A stretch of 64,000 bases of DNA from Marifrigoribacter sp965178585 (GTDB lineage Bacteria; Bacteroidota; Bacteroidia; Flavobacteriales; Flavobacteriaceae), in assembly GCA_965178585.1 (NCBI GenBank), contig OZ238267.1, positions 2,604,001-2,668,000 of the forward strand, written 5' to 3'. Position 1 is the stretch's first letter. Every line of letters starts with the position of its first letter. Both the position numbers and the translations under genes were made by a program. Shown here in pieces: positions 8,608 to 17,676 of the stretch. The notes below the pieces were generated by a model. It was not told where the DNA came from, searched no databases, and saw nothing but the letters and a program-made list of their open reading frames with translations.

Positions 8608-9138
8608 ATGTATTACTTATTTTTACTTTTAATAATCAATGCTCCAATAAGCACTATTAAAATATTCAATTTTAATAAAAATTCAAATATTTATAGTTGG
8701 AGAATTATTGATGATGTAGTTATGGGAGGCAGGTCTTCTAGTACCATAACTATAAATGAAAACGGTCACGGAGTATTTTCGGGTAATGTATCACTAGATA
8801 ATTATGGAGGGTTTGCTTCTGTACGACATGTTTTTAAACCTATTTCGGTTAAAAAATTCAATAATATTTACTTAAAAATAAAAGGGGATGGTAAAGAGTA
8901 TCAATTAAGAGTTAAAGACAAATCAAGTAATTATTACTCCTATATAAAAACATTTTCAACTTCCGGTAAATGGCAAGAAATTGAGGTTCCTTTAAGTGAA
9001 ATGTATCCATCATTTAGAGGGAGGAAACTAAATAGCCCTAATTTTTCACATGAATCTATTGAAGAGATTACTTTCTTAATTGCAAATAAGAAAAATGAAA
9101 ACTTTCAATTAATTATTGATAAAATTGAATTGAATTAA
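8608..9138 (+). CDS. CIA30 family protein
   Basis: The ATG at 8608 is chosen over the TTG at 8584 because a promoter box overlaps the latter. The short hydrophobic N-terminus (YYLFLLLIINAPI) may be a signal or anchor. The rest is a CIA30-like jelly-roll domain: WRIIDDVVMGGRSSS, GVFSGNVSLDNYGGFASVR, YLKIKGDGKEYQLRVK, WQEIEVPLSEMYPSFRGR and a closing LIANKKNENFQLIIDKIEL. CIA30 was named after a mitochondrial complex I assembly factor, but bacterial members are of unknown function and this one need not touch complex I. It is the first gene of an operon with an SDR-DUF2867 protein (2-base gap), photolyase and another SDR. Confidence 0.85.
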   Translation: MYYLFLLLIINAPISTIKIFNFNKNSNIYSWRIIDDVVMGGRSSSTITINENGHGVFSGNVSLDNYGGFASVRHVFKPISVKKFNNIYLKIKGDGKEYQLRVKDKSSNYYSYIKTFSTSGKWQEIEVPLSEMYPSFRGRKLNSPNFSHESIEEITFLIANKKNENFQLIIDKIELN

Positions 9139-9140
9139 TT

Positions 9141-10562
9141 ATGAAAATTTTACTTACAGGTGCAACAGGATATATTGGGAAAAGACTTTTACCAAAGTTA
9201 ATTGATGATGGTCATGAGGTTGTTTGTTGTGTAAGAGATAAAGATCGATTTAATCCCCCCAGTTCATTAAAATCAAAAATAACAATCATTGAAATAGATC
9301 TTTTAGATAAAAAATCATTAAAAAACATTCCAAAAGATATAGATGGCGCTTACTATTTAGTACATTCTATGTCAGCTTCCACAGATTATCAAATCCTAGA
9401 ACAAGAATCTGCAGTTAATTTTCGAGAAGCTATAAATATTACTAATGTTAAACATGTAGTCTATTTAAGTGGAATTATTAATGAATCAGAATTATCTAAA
9501 CATCTTTCTTCTAGAAAAACTGTCGAAATAGAGCTAAATAAAGGTAATTATAACTTTACAACTTTAAGAGCAGGTATCATAATTGGTTCTGGAAGTGCTT
9601 CCTTTGAAATCATAAGAGATTTAGTTGAAAAGCTTCCTATTATGGTAACTCCAAAATGGTTAAACACCAAATGTCAACCTATCGGAATTGGAGATGTAAT
9701 TGCATTTTTATCAAAAACATTGTTTAATTCAAAAACATACAATAAAGATTTTGATATTGGAGGACCAGATATTCTTTCATATAAAGAAATGTTATTAGAA
9801 TTTGGCAGAAGTAGAAATTTGAAACGAAGAATAATTATTGTTCCAGTAATGACTCCAAAGCTTTCATCCTATTGGCTTTATTTTGTAACATCTACCTCTT
9901 ATAAATTAGCTGTGGCTTTAGTTAACAGTATGAAGATTGAAGTTATTTGTCGAAATAATAGAATAAATGAATTACTAAATGTAACTCCATTAAATTACAA
10001 AGAATCCTTAGCTAAAGCATTTAATAAAATAGAAAACAATGAGATCATCTCAAGTTGGAAAGATGCTTATGCTAGTAGTGGTATAAACAGTCACATTTCC
10101 GATTTTATTCAAATTCCCACTTATGGATGTTTTAAGGATCAAAGAAAAATGTCCTTTGATAGTAGAGAAATATGTATTGATAGGGTATGGCAAATCGGTG
10201 GTAAAAATGGATGGTATTATGGTGATTGGCTATGGAAATTAAGAGGTTTTTTTGATAAATTAGTTGGAGGTGTTGGATTAAGAAGAGGACGAACAAATCC
10301 TAACCATATTGATGCAGGAGACGCCCTAGACTTTTGGAGGGTATTGTATGCGAATAAAGAAGAAGGACGGCTTTTATTATTTGCAGAAATGAAATTGCCA
10401 GGTGAAGCTTGGTTAGAATTTAAAATTCAGGATAACTTACTTAACCAAACCGCAACATTTAGACCTTTGGGACTTTTAGGAAGGGTTTATTGGTATTTAG
10501 TTTTACCATTTCATGGAGCTATTTTTAATGGAATGTTGAAAAAGATTACAAAAAATAAATAA
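9141..10562 (+). CDS. SDR family oxidoreductase with C-terminal DUF2867 domain
   Basis: The N-terminal half (residues 1-290) is an extended/atypical SDR Rossmann domain with the glycine motif TGATGYIGKRLL at residues 7-18 and NmrA/UDP-sugar epimerase-like features (YYLVHSMSAS, LRAGIIIGSGSASFE). The C-terminal part (about 325-473) matches DUF2867: WQIGGKNGWYYGDWLWKLRG, GGVGLRRGRTNP, GDALDFWRVL and a final PFHGAIFNGMLKKI. The fusion is common in bacteria and often sits with photolyase genes; substrate unknown. The start is 2 bases after the CIA30 stop, and its TAA shares a base with the photolyase ATG (TAATG), so translation is probably coupled. Confidence 0.9.
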   Translation: MKILLTGATGYIGKRLLPKLIDDGHEVVCCVRDKDRFNPPSSLKSKITIIEIDLLDKKSLKNIPKDIDGAYYLVHSMSASTDYQILEQESAVNFREAINITNVKHVVYLSGIINESELSKHLSSRKTVEIELNKGNYNFTTLRAGIIIGSGSASFEIIRDLVEKLPIMVTPKWLNTKCQPIGIGDVIAFLSKTLFNSKTYNKDFDIGGPDILSYKEMLLEFGRSRNLKRRIIIVPVMTPKLSSYWLYFVTSTSYKLAVALVNSMKIEVICRNNRINELLNVTPLNYKESLAKAFNKIENNEIISSWKDAYASSGINSHISDFIQIPTYGCFKDQRKMSFDSREICIDRVWQIGGKNGWYYGDWLWKLRGFFDKLVGGVGLRRGRTNPNHIDAGDALDFWRVLYANKEEGRLLLFAEMKLPGEAWLEFKIQDNLLNQTATFRPLGLLGRVYWYLVLPFHGAIFNGMLKKITKNK

Positions 10563-11845
10563 TGAAAACTTCAATTTTTTGGTTTAGAAGAGATTTAAGA
10601 TTAGAAGATAATATTGGTTTGTATCATGCTTTGAATGAAACTGAAAATGTGCTCCCAATCTTTATTTTTGACGATTCAATAATAAAGGAATTAACCAAAA
10701 ATGATCCTAGGCTTAACTTTATTTATAACACCCTTACAACTATAAATAAGCAGCTTCAAGAGCATAATTCTTCTTTATTATTGTTAAAAGGCACTATTGA
10801 CGAAGTTTGGAATAACTTACTTTCAAGATACAATATTGAAAAAGTATTTGTAAACAAAGATTATGAGCCTTATGCTATTCAAAGAGATCAAAAAATAGCA
10901 AACTTATTAAAGTCAAAAGGAATACAATTTAAATCTTACAAAGATCAAGTTATTTTTGAAGAATCTGAAATAGTAAAAGCAGATGGAAAACCATATACAG
11001 TTTTTACCCCCTTTAAAAGAAAATGGTTAGAAAAATTTAAACCTGTTTCTTTAAAACCGATGGTTAATTTTGACAACTTTCATCATCAAATAATTTCATT
11101 CCCGTCATTAGCATCACTTGGATTTAAAACATCAAATATTAAAGTAAAGGAATATAATTTACAAAATATTAGTAGCTACCTTGAAACAAGAAATTTCCCA
11201 AGCCTAGATTCTACCAGTTATTTAAGTCCGCATTTAAGATTTGGGACCATAAGTGTACGACAAGTTATCATTGAACTTAATAACAAAAGCGAAACCTTTT
11301 TAAGCGAATTAATATGGAGAGAATTTTTTATGCAGATTCTTTATTACTTTCCCTATGTTGTCACCAATAATTTTAGACCTAAATACGATGGTGTAAAATG
11401 GTTAAACAAAGAAGAGGATTATCTAAAATGGTGTAGAGGAGAAACCGGATATCCTTTAGTTGATGCAGGTATGAGGCAATTAAACGCAACAGGTTATATG
11501 CACAATCGTGTACGTATGGTAACAGCTGGTTTTTTATGTAAACATCTATTAATTGATTGGCGTTATGGCGAAGCCTATTTTGCAAAGAAACTATTAGACT
11601 TTGAACTATCTTCAAACAATGGCAACTGGCAATGGGCTGCTGGTACAGGTTGCGATGCTGCTCCTTATTTTAGAATCTTTAATCCAATAGAACAGTTAAA
11701 AAAGTTTGATAAATCGCTTTCATATACTAAGAAATGGGTAGTTGATTTAGATTCTAATAATTATCCTGAACCAATGATTGATCATAAGTTCGCAAGAAAC
11801 AGAGCTTTAGAAACGTATAAAAAAGGAATAATTAATTTAGTTTAA
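10562..11845 (+). CDS. phrB: Deoxyribodipyrimidine photolyase, class I (cryptochrome/photolyase family)
   Basis: Repairs UV-induced cyclobutane pyrimidine dimers with blue light, using FAD and an antenna cofactor. The N-terminal alpha/beta photolyase domain starts SIFWFRRDLRLEDNIGLYHA. The FAD-binding helical domain (about 200-427) contains LSPHLRFGTIS, LIWREFFMQIL, LVDAGMRQLNATGYMHNRVR and NNGNWQWAAGTGCDAAPYF, all hallmarks of class I CPD photolyases. I see none of the four-Cys FeS signature of bacterial 6-4 enzymes. Length (427 aa) is slightly short for the class (about 430-480). It overlaps the preceding gene by one base and precedes an SDR by 11 bases, in what looks like a light-stress operon. 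Confidence 0.95.
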   Translation: MKTSIFWFRRDLRLEDNIGLYHALNETENVLPIFIFDDSIIKELTKNDPRLNFIYNTLTTINKQLQEHNSSLLLLKGTIDEVWNNLLSRYNIEKVFVNKDYEPYAIQRDQKIANLLKSKGIQFKSYKDQVIFEESEIVKADGKPYTVFTPFKRKWLEKFKPVSLKPMVNFDNFHHQIISFPSLASLGFKTSNIKVKEYNLQNISSYLETRNFPSLDSTSYLSPHLRFGTISVRQVIIELNNKSETFLSELIWREFFMQILYYFPYVVTNNFRPKYDGVKWLNKEEDYLKWCRGETGYPLVDAGMRQLNATGYMHNRVRMVTAGFLCKHLLIDWRYGEAYFAKKLLDFELSSNNGNWQWAAGTGCDAAPYFRIFNPIEQLKKFDKSLSYTKKWVVDLDSNNYPEPMIDHKFARNRALETYKKGIINLV

Positions 11846-11856
11846 AAGTTGAAAAA

Positions 11857-12552
11857 ATGAATAAAACATATGTTGTAATAGGAGGCTCTTCAGGTATTGG
11901 TAAAGAGTTAGTACAATTACTTGATGTAGAAGAAAACAATGTCTTCTCAACCTATAATGAAAATAAAATTGAAAGCTTTGGAAAAGTACATTATCAAAAA
12001 TATGATGTGTTAAATGACATATTAGATATTACTGCATTACCCGATGAAATCGATGGGTTAGTATATTGTCCAGGTAGTATCAATTTAAAACCCTTTAAAC
12101 GATTTAACGATGAAGATTTTATTAACGATTTTAAATTACAAGTGGTAGGTGCTACTAAAGTCATTAAAATACTATTACCAAAATTAATTAAAGGTGAAAA
12201 TTCATCAATTGTTTTATTTTCAACAATCGCAGTACAAAATGGATTTAATTTTCATTCTCAAGTTTCTATATCTAAAGGAGCTATAGAAGGTTTAACTAGA
12301 TCGTTATCTGCAGAGTTTGCTCCTAAGATTAGAGTTAACGCAATTGCTCCATCACTAACAGACACCTCATTGGCAAGTAAATTTTTAAATACTCCACAAA
12401 AAATTGAAGCACAAGCTGAAAAAAATCCATTAAAGAAAATAGGAACCGCAAAAGATATTGCAGAAGCAGCAGCTTACCTATTAACAAATAAATCATCTTG
12501 GATAACGGGTCAAATAATTCACGTGGACGGAGGTTATTCAACTATTAAATAA
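11857..12552 (+). CDS. SDR family protein with the catalytic Tyr replaced
   Basis: Classical short SDR (231 aa) with the NAD(P) motif GGSSGIGKEL at residues 9-18, VYCPG in place of the usual NNAG, a Ser at 122 (FSTIAV) and a C-terminal WITGQIIHVDGG. In the normal YxxxK active site the sequence reads VSISK, so residue 136 is Val rather than Tyr while Lys140 is kept; I checked this in the nucleotides (GTT at the codon). It may therefore be a binding or regulatory protein, or use another proton donor. It is part of the photolyase operon, 11 bases after phrB and 14 bases before the Lacal_2735 gene. Confidence 0.88.
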   Translation: MNKTYVVIGGSSGIGKELVQLLDVEENNVFSTYNENKIESFGKVHYQKYDVLNDILDITALPDEIDGLVYCPGSINLKPFKRFNDEDFINDFKLQVVGATKVIKILLPKLIKGENSSIVLFSTIAVQNGFNFHSQVSISKGAIEGLTRSLSAEFAPKIRVNAIAPSLTDTSLASKFLNTPQKIEAQAEKNPLKKIGTAKDIAEAAAYLLTNKSSWITGQIIHVDGGYSTIK

Positions 12553-12566
12553 ATTAAAAAAAAGCT

Positions 12567-12746
12567 ATGTTTAAACTGTTTAAAAAGAAAAGTGAACTTG
12601 AAAGACTCAAAATAAAGTATCAAAAACTTCTAGAAGAATCATATAAATATTCAAATATTAATAGAAAATTAAGTGACGAAAAAATTGCTGAGGCAACTAT
12701 TATTTTAAATAAGATTGAAAAAATAAAAAAAAATGAAATTGATTAA
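12567..12746 (+). CDS. Lacal_2735 family small protein
   Basis: A 59-aa protein starting MFKLFKKKSELERLKIKYQK, rich in Lys and Glu, predicted to be two amphipathic helices with an RKLSDEKIAEA turn. It agrees in length and sequence pattern with the flavobacterial Lacal_2735 family, which has no known function. It is the last gene of the photolyase operon; the gap to the SDR stop is 14 bases. High charge and no signal peptide suggest a cytoplasmic protein. Confidence 0.78.
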   Translation: MFKLFKKKSELERLKIKYQKLLEESYKYSNINRKLSDEKIAEATIILNKIEKIKKNEID

Positions 12747-12833
12747 TTTCAAAAAAAAACTTTTCAAATTCATAATTTAGATGATATACAATGAAATGAA
12801 ATTTTTTATCGTTATCTATTAAAACACCCTTTT

Positions 12834-13565
12834 ATGAAAAATTACACAAGTGCCATCATATTTGGAATCGCAATCATCGTTTCTTCAATTTTTCTAGGAA
12901 AATCATATGTAGATAGAAAAAAAATAGATGGTACCATACAAGTTACCGGATTGGGAAAAGTAAATTTTAGTTCCGATTTAATAGTTTGGGAAGGTCGTTT
13001 TGGTGAAGAAAACTGGGATTTGCAACAAGCTTATATTGCTTTAAAGAAAGAAAAGGAAATCATAGAAAATTATTTAGTTGATAAAGGAGTCGATGCTAAA
13101 AACATCGTATTTAGTGCTGTAAACACCAACCAGAAGGTAAAAACAAATTATTCTTCAAGCGGTAAATATATGGGAGAAGAATTTGATGGGTACGAATTAA
13201 ATCAATCCATAAAAATTGAATCCAACGATGTAGAAAAAATTGAAAGTATTTCAAGAGAAATTACGGAGTTGTTAAATAACGGAGTTCAGTTTTATTCTGA
13301 AAACCCAAGATATTACTATACGCAACTTGCTGATTTAAAAATTGAAATGATTTCGAAAGCTACCGAAGATGCTAGAATTAGAGCAGAAAAAATTGCAGAA
13401 TTTTCTGGAGGTCAACTAGGAGATTTAGTTTCAGCTAAAATGGGAATCTTTCAAATTACGGGTCAAAACTCAAAAGAAGATTATTCATGGGGAGGCACTT
13501 TTAACACGAGTTCAAAAGAAAAAACTGCCTCCATTACTATGAAGTTGGTTTATAAAGCAGATTAA
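12834..13565 (+). CDS. SIMPL domain-containing protein
   Basis: 243 aa with an N-terminal hydrophobic segment (SAIIFGIAIIVSSIFLG, about residues 6-22) that serves as signal or anchor, then one SIMPL/DUF541 domain. Typical patterns are IQVTGLGKVNFSSDLIVWEG near the start, KGVDAKNIVFSAVNT, and KIEMISKATEDARIRAEKIA before a GGQLGDLVSA stretch. The family is periplasmic or surface-exposed and functionally vague. It is convergent with the S10 peptidase gene, with a 4-base overlap of the two ends and no terminator between them. Confidence 0.88.
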   Translation: MKNYTSAIIFGIAIIVSSIFLGKSYVDRKKIDGTIQVTGLGKVNFSSDLIVWEGRFGEENWDLQQAYIALKKEKEIIENYLVDKGVDAKNIVFSAVNTNQKVKTNYSSSGKYMGEEFDGYELNQSIKIESNDVEKIESISREITELLNNGVQFYSENPRYYYTQLADLKIEMISKATEDARIRAEKIAEFSGGQLGDLVSAKMGIFQITGQNSKEDYSWGGTFNTSSKEKTASITMKLVYKAD

Positions 13566-15049
13566 TATTTTGCTGCTTTTCCGTTAGCTGATGACTTTTT
13601 AATAAAATCTCTTAAATCGTCATTTGCTTTAATTAAATCTTCATTTCGTAAATACATCATATGTCCACTACGGTACCCTTTAAAAGTCATACGGTGTTTC
13701 ATTTTTCCACTAGGATCAATTTGTGATAAAGTATATTTAGCTGCAAAGTACGTAGTAGCACCATCATAATACCCCGACTGATTTAATACTTGCAGATAAG
13801 GATTGGTAGCCATGGCTTTTCGTAACCCTTCTCTAGTATTGTTGTTTTCTCGATCCCAAGGATGAACATCACCAAACATATTATACTTTACATCGGTAGA
13901 AAAATTAAGTTCCTTTTTTATATAATGATTTATAGCAGGTGTAAATGAATGCAACCAAGAAGTAAGTTCTGGGCTGTAATCGGGTCTTGTTCCTGCCTCT
14001 ATTTTATCCAAACCTAAATATCTAGAATCCAATCGGCCAATAGTTTGTCCTGAATTATCACGCAATAGTTCTTTCCAGAAAAAACTTGTAGGCACATCTA
14101 GATTATGTTGTAAAATTACCTTCTTACTAAGCCCTGAATAGTAGGACATTTTTTCAGCAACTTCATTTCTTTCTTGATCACTAATAAAACCTCCTTTAGC
14201 AATAGCAGGCATTAAAGTATTGATTGCATAATCTTCAGCCTCAGGAAGTATTTCTAATAAATCTTTATTTTGTAATTCAGAAGGCAGTGCTTTATGATAC
14301 CAAGCTGCAGCCGTAAAATAAGGTAAATTAATTGCTGAATAAATTGGCTGACTTGTACTATATAGTTTATAATCTGCAGGAGAAACTAAAATCACACCAT
14401 TTAAGTACATCCATTGTGAGCTTTGCAATTCATTGGCAAGACCCATAACTCGAGTACCACCATAGCTTTCTCCAATAATATATTTTGGGGATTCCCAACG
14501 ATTATGCCTGCTTACAAACGTATTTACCCATTCAGCCAAATATTTAATATCTGCATTGATACCAAAAAACAATTCTTTGTTTGGCATTTTACCTTCTTTA
14601 TCAGGAACCCTTCTAGAGTAACCCGTATTCACAGGATTTACAAAAACAATATCAGCTTCATCTAAAATAGAGTTGGGGTTACTTCTAAACCCATAAGGCT
14701 GTACTGGATAACCTTCTTCATCAATATTTAATATTCTTGGTCCTGTATAAGCAATGTGCATCCAAACAGATGCAGAACCTGGACCACCATTAAAGGATAT
14801 AATTAAAGGTCTACTCGCTCTATCTTTTATATTATTTCTAGTATAATAGGTATAAAAAAGAGTTGCCATAGGGTCACCATTTTTATCCCAAACAGGTTGA
14901 GTTCCAGTTTCGGCAGTATATGCAAAACTTAGCCCTTTTACAGTAGTGTTATGAGTGGTTTTAACTAGAGTGTCTAAAGGAATCGTTCTGCTTTGGGAGA
15001 AAATTAAACTCGTTCCAAAGAATAAAAATAATGCAAAGTAATATTTCAT
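13562..15049 (-). CDS. S10 family serine carboxypeptidase
   Basis: Secreted carboxypeptidase of the Y/lysosomal type. A signal peptide (residues 1-18, ending LIFSQ) precedes a 475-aa catalytic domain. The oxyanion-hole segment FNGGPGSASVW is present, and the nucleophile lies in GESYGG (about residue 193). The C-terminal Asp and His are likely in GYYDGATTYF and YRSGHMMYLR. Length is normal for bacterial S10 enzymes. It probably trims peptides in the periplasm or outside the cell, fitting an organism that feeds on protein. Its start faces the cytochrome-like gene at 15233 across a 183-base gap holding a perfect palindrome. Confidence 0.93.
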   Translation of the reverse strand: MKYYFALFLFFGTSLIFSQSRTIPLDTLVKTTHNTTVKGLSFAYTAETGTQPVWDKNGDPMATLFYTYYTRNNIKDRASRPLIISFNGGPGSASVWMHIAYTGPRILNIDEEGYPVQPYGFRSNPNSILDEADIVFVNPVNTGYSRRVPDKEGKMPNKELFFGINADIKYLAEWVNTFVSRHNRWESPKYIIGESYGGTRVMGLANELQSSQWMYLNGVILVSPADYKLYSTSQPIYSAINLPYFTAAAWYHKALPSELQNKDLLEILPEAEDYAINTLMPAIAKGGFISDQERNEVAEKMSYYSGLSKKVILQHNLDVPTSFFWKELLRDNSGQTIGRLDSRYLGLDKIEAGTRPDYSPELTSWLHSFTPAINHYIKKELNFSTDVKYNMFGDVHPWDRENNNTREGLRKAMATNPYLQVLNQSGYYDGATTYFAAKYTLSQIDPSGKMKHRMTFKGYRSGHMMYLRNEDLIKANDDLRDFIKKSSANGKAAKY

Positions 15050-15145
15050 GATAGAAGTAATTTGTTGGTTTTAAGGCTTAAATATAGGGAATGCCAATAA
15101 CTAACTATGTTAAAAAGAATATTAGTTAATTCAATTGATAATTGT

Positions 15146-15161
15146 TAAACAGTACTGTTTA
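15146..15161. promoter_or_regulatory. Perfect 16-bp palindrome, candidate operator
   Basis: TAAACAGTACTGTTTA reads identically on both strands. It lies in the divergent gap between the S10 peptidase (start 15049) and the cytochrome-like lipoprotein (start 15233). The word TGTTAAAC occurs at 15143-15150, overlapping the palindrome, and again at 15179-15186. It looks like a dimeric regulator site; no regulator can be named. Confidence 0.45.
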
Positions 15162-15232
15162 GAATTGTTTTAAAATACTGTTAAACTATTTTATAATAAA
15201 ATCAAAATTGTATTTTAGGCAAAAATTTTATA

Positions 15233-16258
15233 ATGAAAAAGTATTTTATTTTTGGGTTCACATTAGTATCCTTATTAATAGTCTCATGTAAAAGTGATGA
15301 CAATGGATTTGTTCCAGTTGATGATGGGGATCCTGACCCAGTAGCTCCTTTGGTTTTTGAAACTAATTTATCTGAAATGGGATTATATAGTGGTGATTTA
15401 TCTAATTTAAATCCTGCAGCAGATGTACATCTTTTCGATTTAAACAGTCGTTTATTTACAGATTATGCACACAAACAACGACTTATTAGAATGCCTGAAG
15501 GTGAAGCTATGCAATATAATGGCAACAGTTTATTGCCAGTTTATCCTGACAATACTATTATTTCAAAAACATTTTATTATTATGAAGATGAAAGCAACAC
15601 CGCTTCAAATAAAATAATTATTGAAACTCGTGTATTAATTAAAACAGAAGGAACTTGGAAACTTGGTAATTATGTTTGGAATAGTGGCATGACAGATGCA
15701 GTTTATTCAAATGATGAAGTTATAGTCCCGGTTAGTTACTTAGATGCAGAAGGAATTAATCAAGACATTCAATATGTAATACCTTCTAACGAAGATTGTA
15801 TAACCTGTCATCATATATATGAAGTAATTGTACCTATTGGCCCTAAATTAAGAGCCATGAACTTTAATCCTCAAAACGAAGAAACTAACATCAATCAACT
15901 TCAACACTTTATCAATATTGGTTTACTAGAAGGTGTAACCGATGTTTCAGATATCGATGTTTTAGCAGATTGGGAAGATGAAGTTAGTTTCGATATTTTT
16001 GATAGAGGAAGAAGCTATATAGATATTAACTGTGCGCATTGTCATCAACCTGGAGGTTATGTTCCAACTGGATTCTTATTAGATTTCAGATTAGAAACAG
16101 AGTTTTCTGAAACAGGTATTTATGCTCGTAGAGGGCAAATAGAGGATCGCGTTCAAAGTAGCACTCCAGTTTATATGATGCCACAAATTGGCAGGTCTTT
16201 AGTACACGACGAAGGAGTAGCTATGCTTATAGAATATTTAGAAGCAATTGAAGAATAA
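15233..16258 (+). CDS. Diheme cytochrome c-like lipoprotein, HNE_0200-type family
   Basis: 341 aa with a lipoprotein signal (LLIVSC, Cys19). The body matches the conserved family I know as HNE_0200/SO2930-like: LSEMGLYSGDLSNLNPA near the N-terminus and VHLFDLNSRLFTDYAHKQR. Two CxxCH-type haem motifs are present, CITCHH (around residue 190) and CAHCHQ (around 266). A late Met in a VYMMPQIGRS stretch could be a haem ligand. It is probably a periplasm-facing electron carrier anchored in a membrane. TATTTTAG at 15211-15218 is a near-consensus -7 box. The family's redox partner is not established. Confidence 0.83.
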   Translation: MKKYFIFGFTLVSLLIVSCKSDDNGFVPVDDGDPDPVAPLVFETNLSEMGLYSGDLSNLNPAADVHLFDLNSRLFTDYAHKQRLIRMPEGEAMQYNGNSLLPVYPDNTIISKTFYYYEDESNTASNKIIIETRVLIKTEGTWKLGNYVWNSGMTDAVYSNDEVIVPVSYLDAEGINQDIQYVIPSNEDCITCHHIYEVIVPIGPKLRAMNFNPQNEETNINQLQHFINIGLLEGVTDVSDIDVLADWEDEVSFDIFDRGRSYIDINCAHCHQPGGYVPTGFLLDFRLETEFSETGIYARRGQIEDRVQSSTPVYMMPQIGRSLVHDEGVAMLIEYLEAIEE

Positions 16259-16336
16259 TATTCTTTTTTGGCTTAATTCTTGGTATATAAAAAGTAATTA
16301 TTAAATTAGTAACCTAAATTATTTAAAAAAATAAAA

Positions 16337-16675
16337 ATGAAAAACCTATTCTCAATAATTGCATTTGCATTTGTAATGATGCTAAGTGTACAACAAGTTT
16401 CAGCACAAAATGTATCTCAAAATCAAGATAGACCAGAAGTTATTGCTAAAACTCAATTACTAGAATTAACGAACCAATTAGAATTATCTGGAGAACAAAA
16501 CAGAACATTATACAGAGCTCTAGTTACTCAAGAAGTTAGTTTAAGAAAAGCAAATGAAAACAAAGCAACCATGGAAGCTGATAAGAAAAAAGCCAACAAA
16601 GTGTTTTACGATCAAATGAAGAAGACCTTAACTCCTGAGCAATTTAAAAAATGGGAAAGCTCTTCTAAAAATTAG
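16337..16675 (+). CDS. Small secreted helical protein, Spy/CpxP-like
   Basis: 112 aa with a signal peptide (residues 1-23, ending QQVSAQ). The mature 88 residues are highly charged and helical. The paired segments LELTNQLELSGEQNRTLYRA and KKTLTPEQFKKWES recall the LTxxQ motifs of Spy/CpxP periplasmic chaperones, but the protein is shorter and the match is by eye only. It is monocistronic and ends in a strong terminator. Confidence 0.7.
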   Translation: MKNLFSIIAFAFVMMLSVQQVSAQNVSQNQDRPEVIAKTQLLELTNQLELSGEQNRTLYRALVTQEVSLRKANENKATMEADKKKANKVFYDQMKKTLTPEQFKKWESSSKN

Positions 16676-16701
16676 TGCTTTCAAATTATTATAAAAAGTA
16701 T

Positions 16702-16737
16702 AAAAAAAGCCTCTTCAAATCGAAGAGGCTTTTTTTT
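16702..16737. terminator. Bidirectional rho-independent terminator
   Basis: Arms GCCTCTTC (16709-16716) and GAAGAGGC (16722-16729) around AAATC, with an A-run before and a T-run after. It separates two convergent genes. Confidence 0.9.
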
Positions 16738-16753
16738 ATACAATAAATCTAAA

Positions 16754-17590
16754 CTAATCATTAACTTTATGGACATACAACACTTGTCCAATATGTATTG
16801 AATTGTTTTCTAAACCATTATACCTTTTTAAAGCATCGACCGTGATATTGTACTTTCTTGAGATGCTATAAAGCGTATCTCCTTTTTCTACGGTATAGGT
16901 TTTAACTTGAGTTGGTTTCTCTTTTTTCTTTTTAGATTTCTTCCCTAAAACTTCTTCATCATAAGTATAAAGCTCATACTTTTCAATTATTCTTATTAAT
17001 TTTTGAGGATATTTTGGATCGGTTGCGTAACCTGCTTTTCGTAGCCCCTTTGCCCAAGATTCATAATCGTCTTTTCTATAGGTAAACAAATCTGCATATC
17101 TAGAACGCTGAGTTAAAAATAAAGAATGATCTCTATAGGAATATTTAGGGTCATTATATTTTCTAAAACACTCTTGTAATTCGTCGTCGTCATGATAAAC
17201 TCGTCCACCGGTCCATCCTTTATGACACTTAATACCAAAATGATTATTAGATTTTTTACTCAATTCTGCCCTTCCAGCTCCACTTTCTAATATACCTTGT
17301 GCAAGTGTAATACTAGCAGGAATACCATATTGCACCATTTCTTCTTTTGCAATACCACTATAATTATCAATATATATAGTAACTACTTCTTCATAAGAAG
17401 CGTTTTTTGGAGTAGGTTTAATGATGGTTTTTTCTGGAACTTCTTTTGGAGTTTCAACAGGTGGTTTTTTTTGCACCCGCTCTGTCTTCACATACTTTTT
17501 ACTTGAGGTTGAAACTGTTTTCTTTTTAGACTTACAGCCAACTAAAAGTAATAAACAGACACATACTAATTTTATAGTTTTTAAAAACAT
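16754..17590 (-). CDS. Glucosaminidase (GH73-type) LysM lipoprotein
   Basis: 278 aa. A lipoprotein signal (VCLLLLVGC, lipobox Cys at 19) is followed by a basic linker. A mannosyl-glycoprotein endo-beta-N-acetylglucosaminidase-like domain spans about residues 65-205: IPASITLAQGILESGAGRAE with the likely catalytic Glu, NNHFGIKCHKGW, KYSYRDHSLFL and YATDPKYPQKLIRIIEKY. A C-terminal LysM domain (KTYTVEKGDTLYSISRKYN to IHIGQVLYV) binds peptidoglycan. It probably cleaves peptidoglycan glycan strands in the periplasm during growth or remodelling. It stands alone. Confidence 0.93.
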   Translation of the reverse strand: MFLKTIKLVCVCLLLLVGCKSKKKTVSTSSKKYVKTERVQKKPPVETPKEVPEKTIIKPTPKNASYEEVVTIYIDNYSGIAKEEMVQYGIPASITLAQGILESGAGRAELSKKSNNHFGIKCHKGWTGGRVYHDDDELQECFRKYNDPKYSYRDHSLFLTQRSRYADLFTYRKDDYESWAKGLRKAGYATDPKYPQKLIRIIEKYELYTYDEEVLGKKSKKKKEKPTQVKTYTVEKGDTLYSISRKYNITVDALKRYNGLENNSIHIGQVLYVHKVND

Positions 17591-17676
17591 ATACTTACAA
17601 ATGATTTACTTTAATAGTTTTCACACTATCAAAAAAAGTTTCACTAAAAATGCTAATTTAAATCACTTAAACGAAA

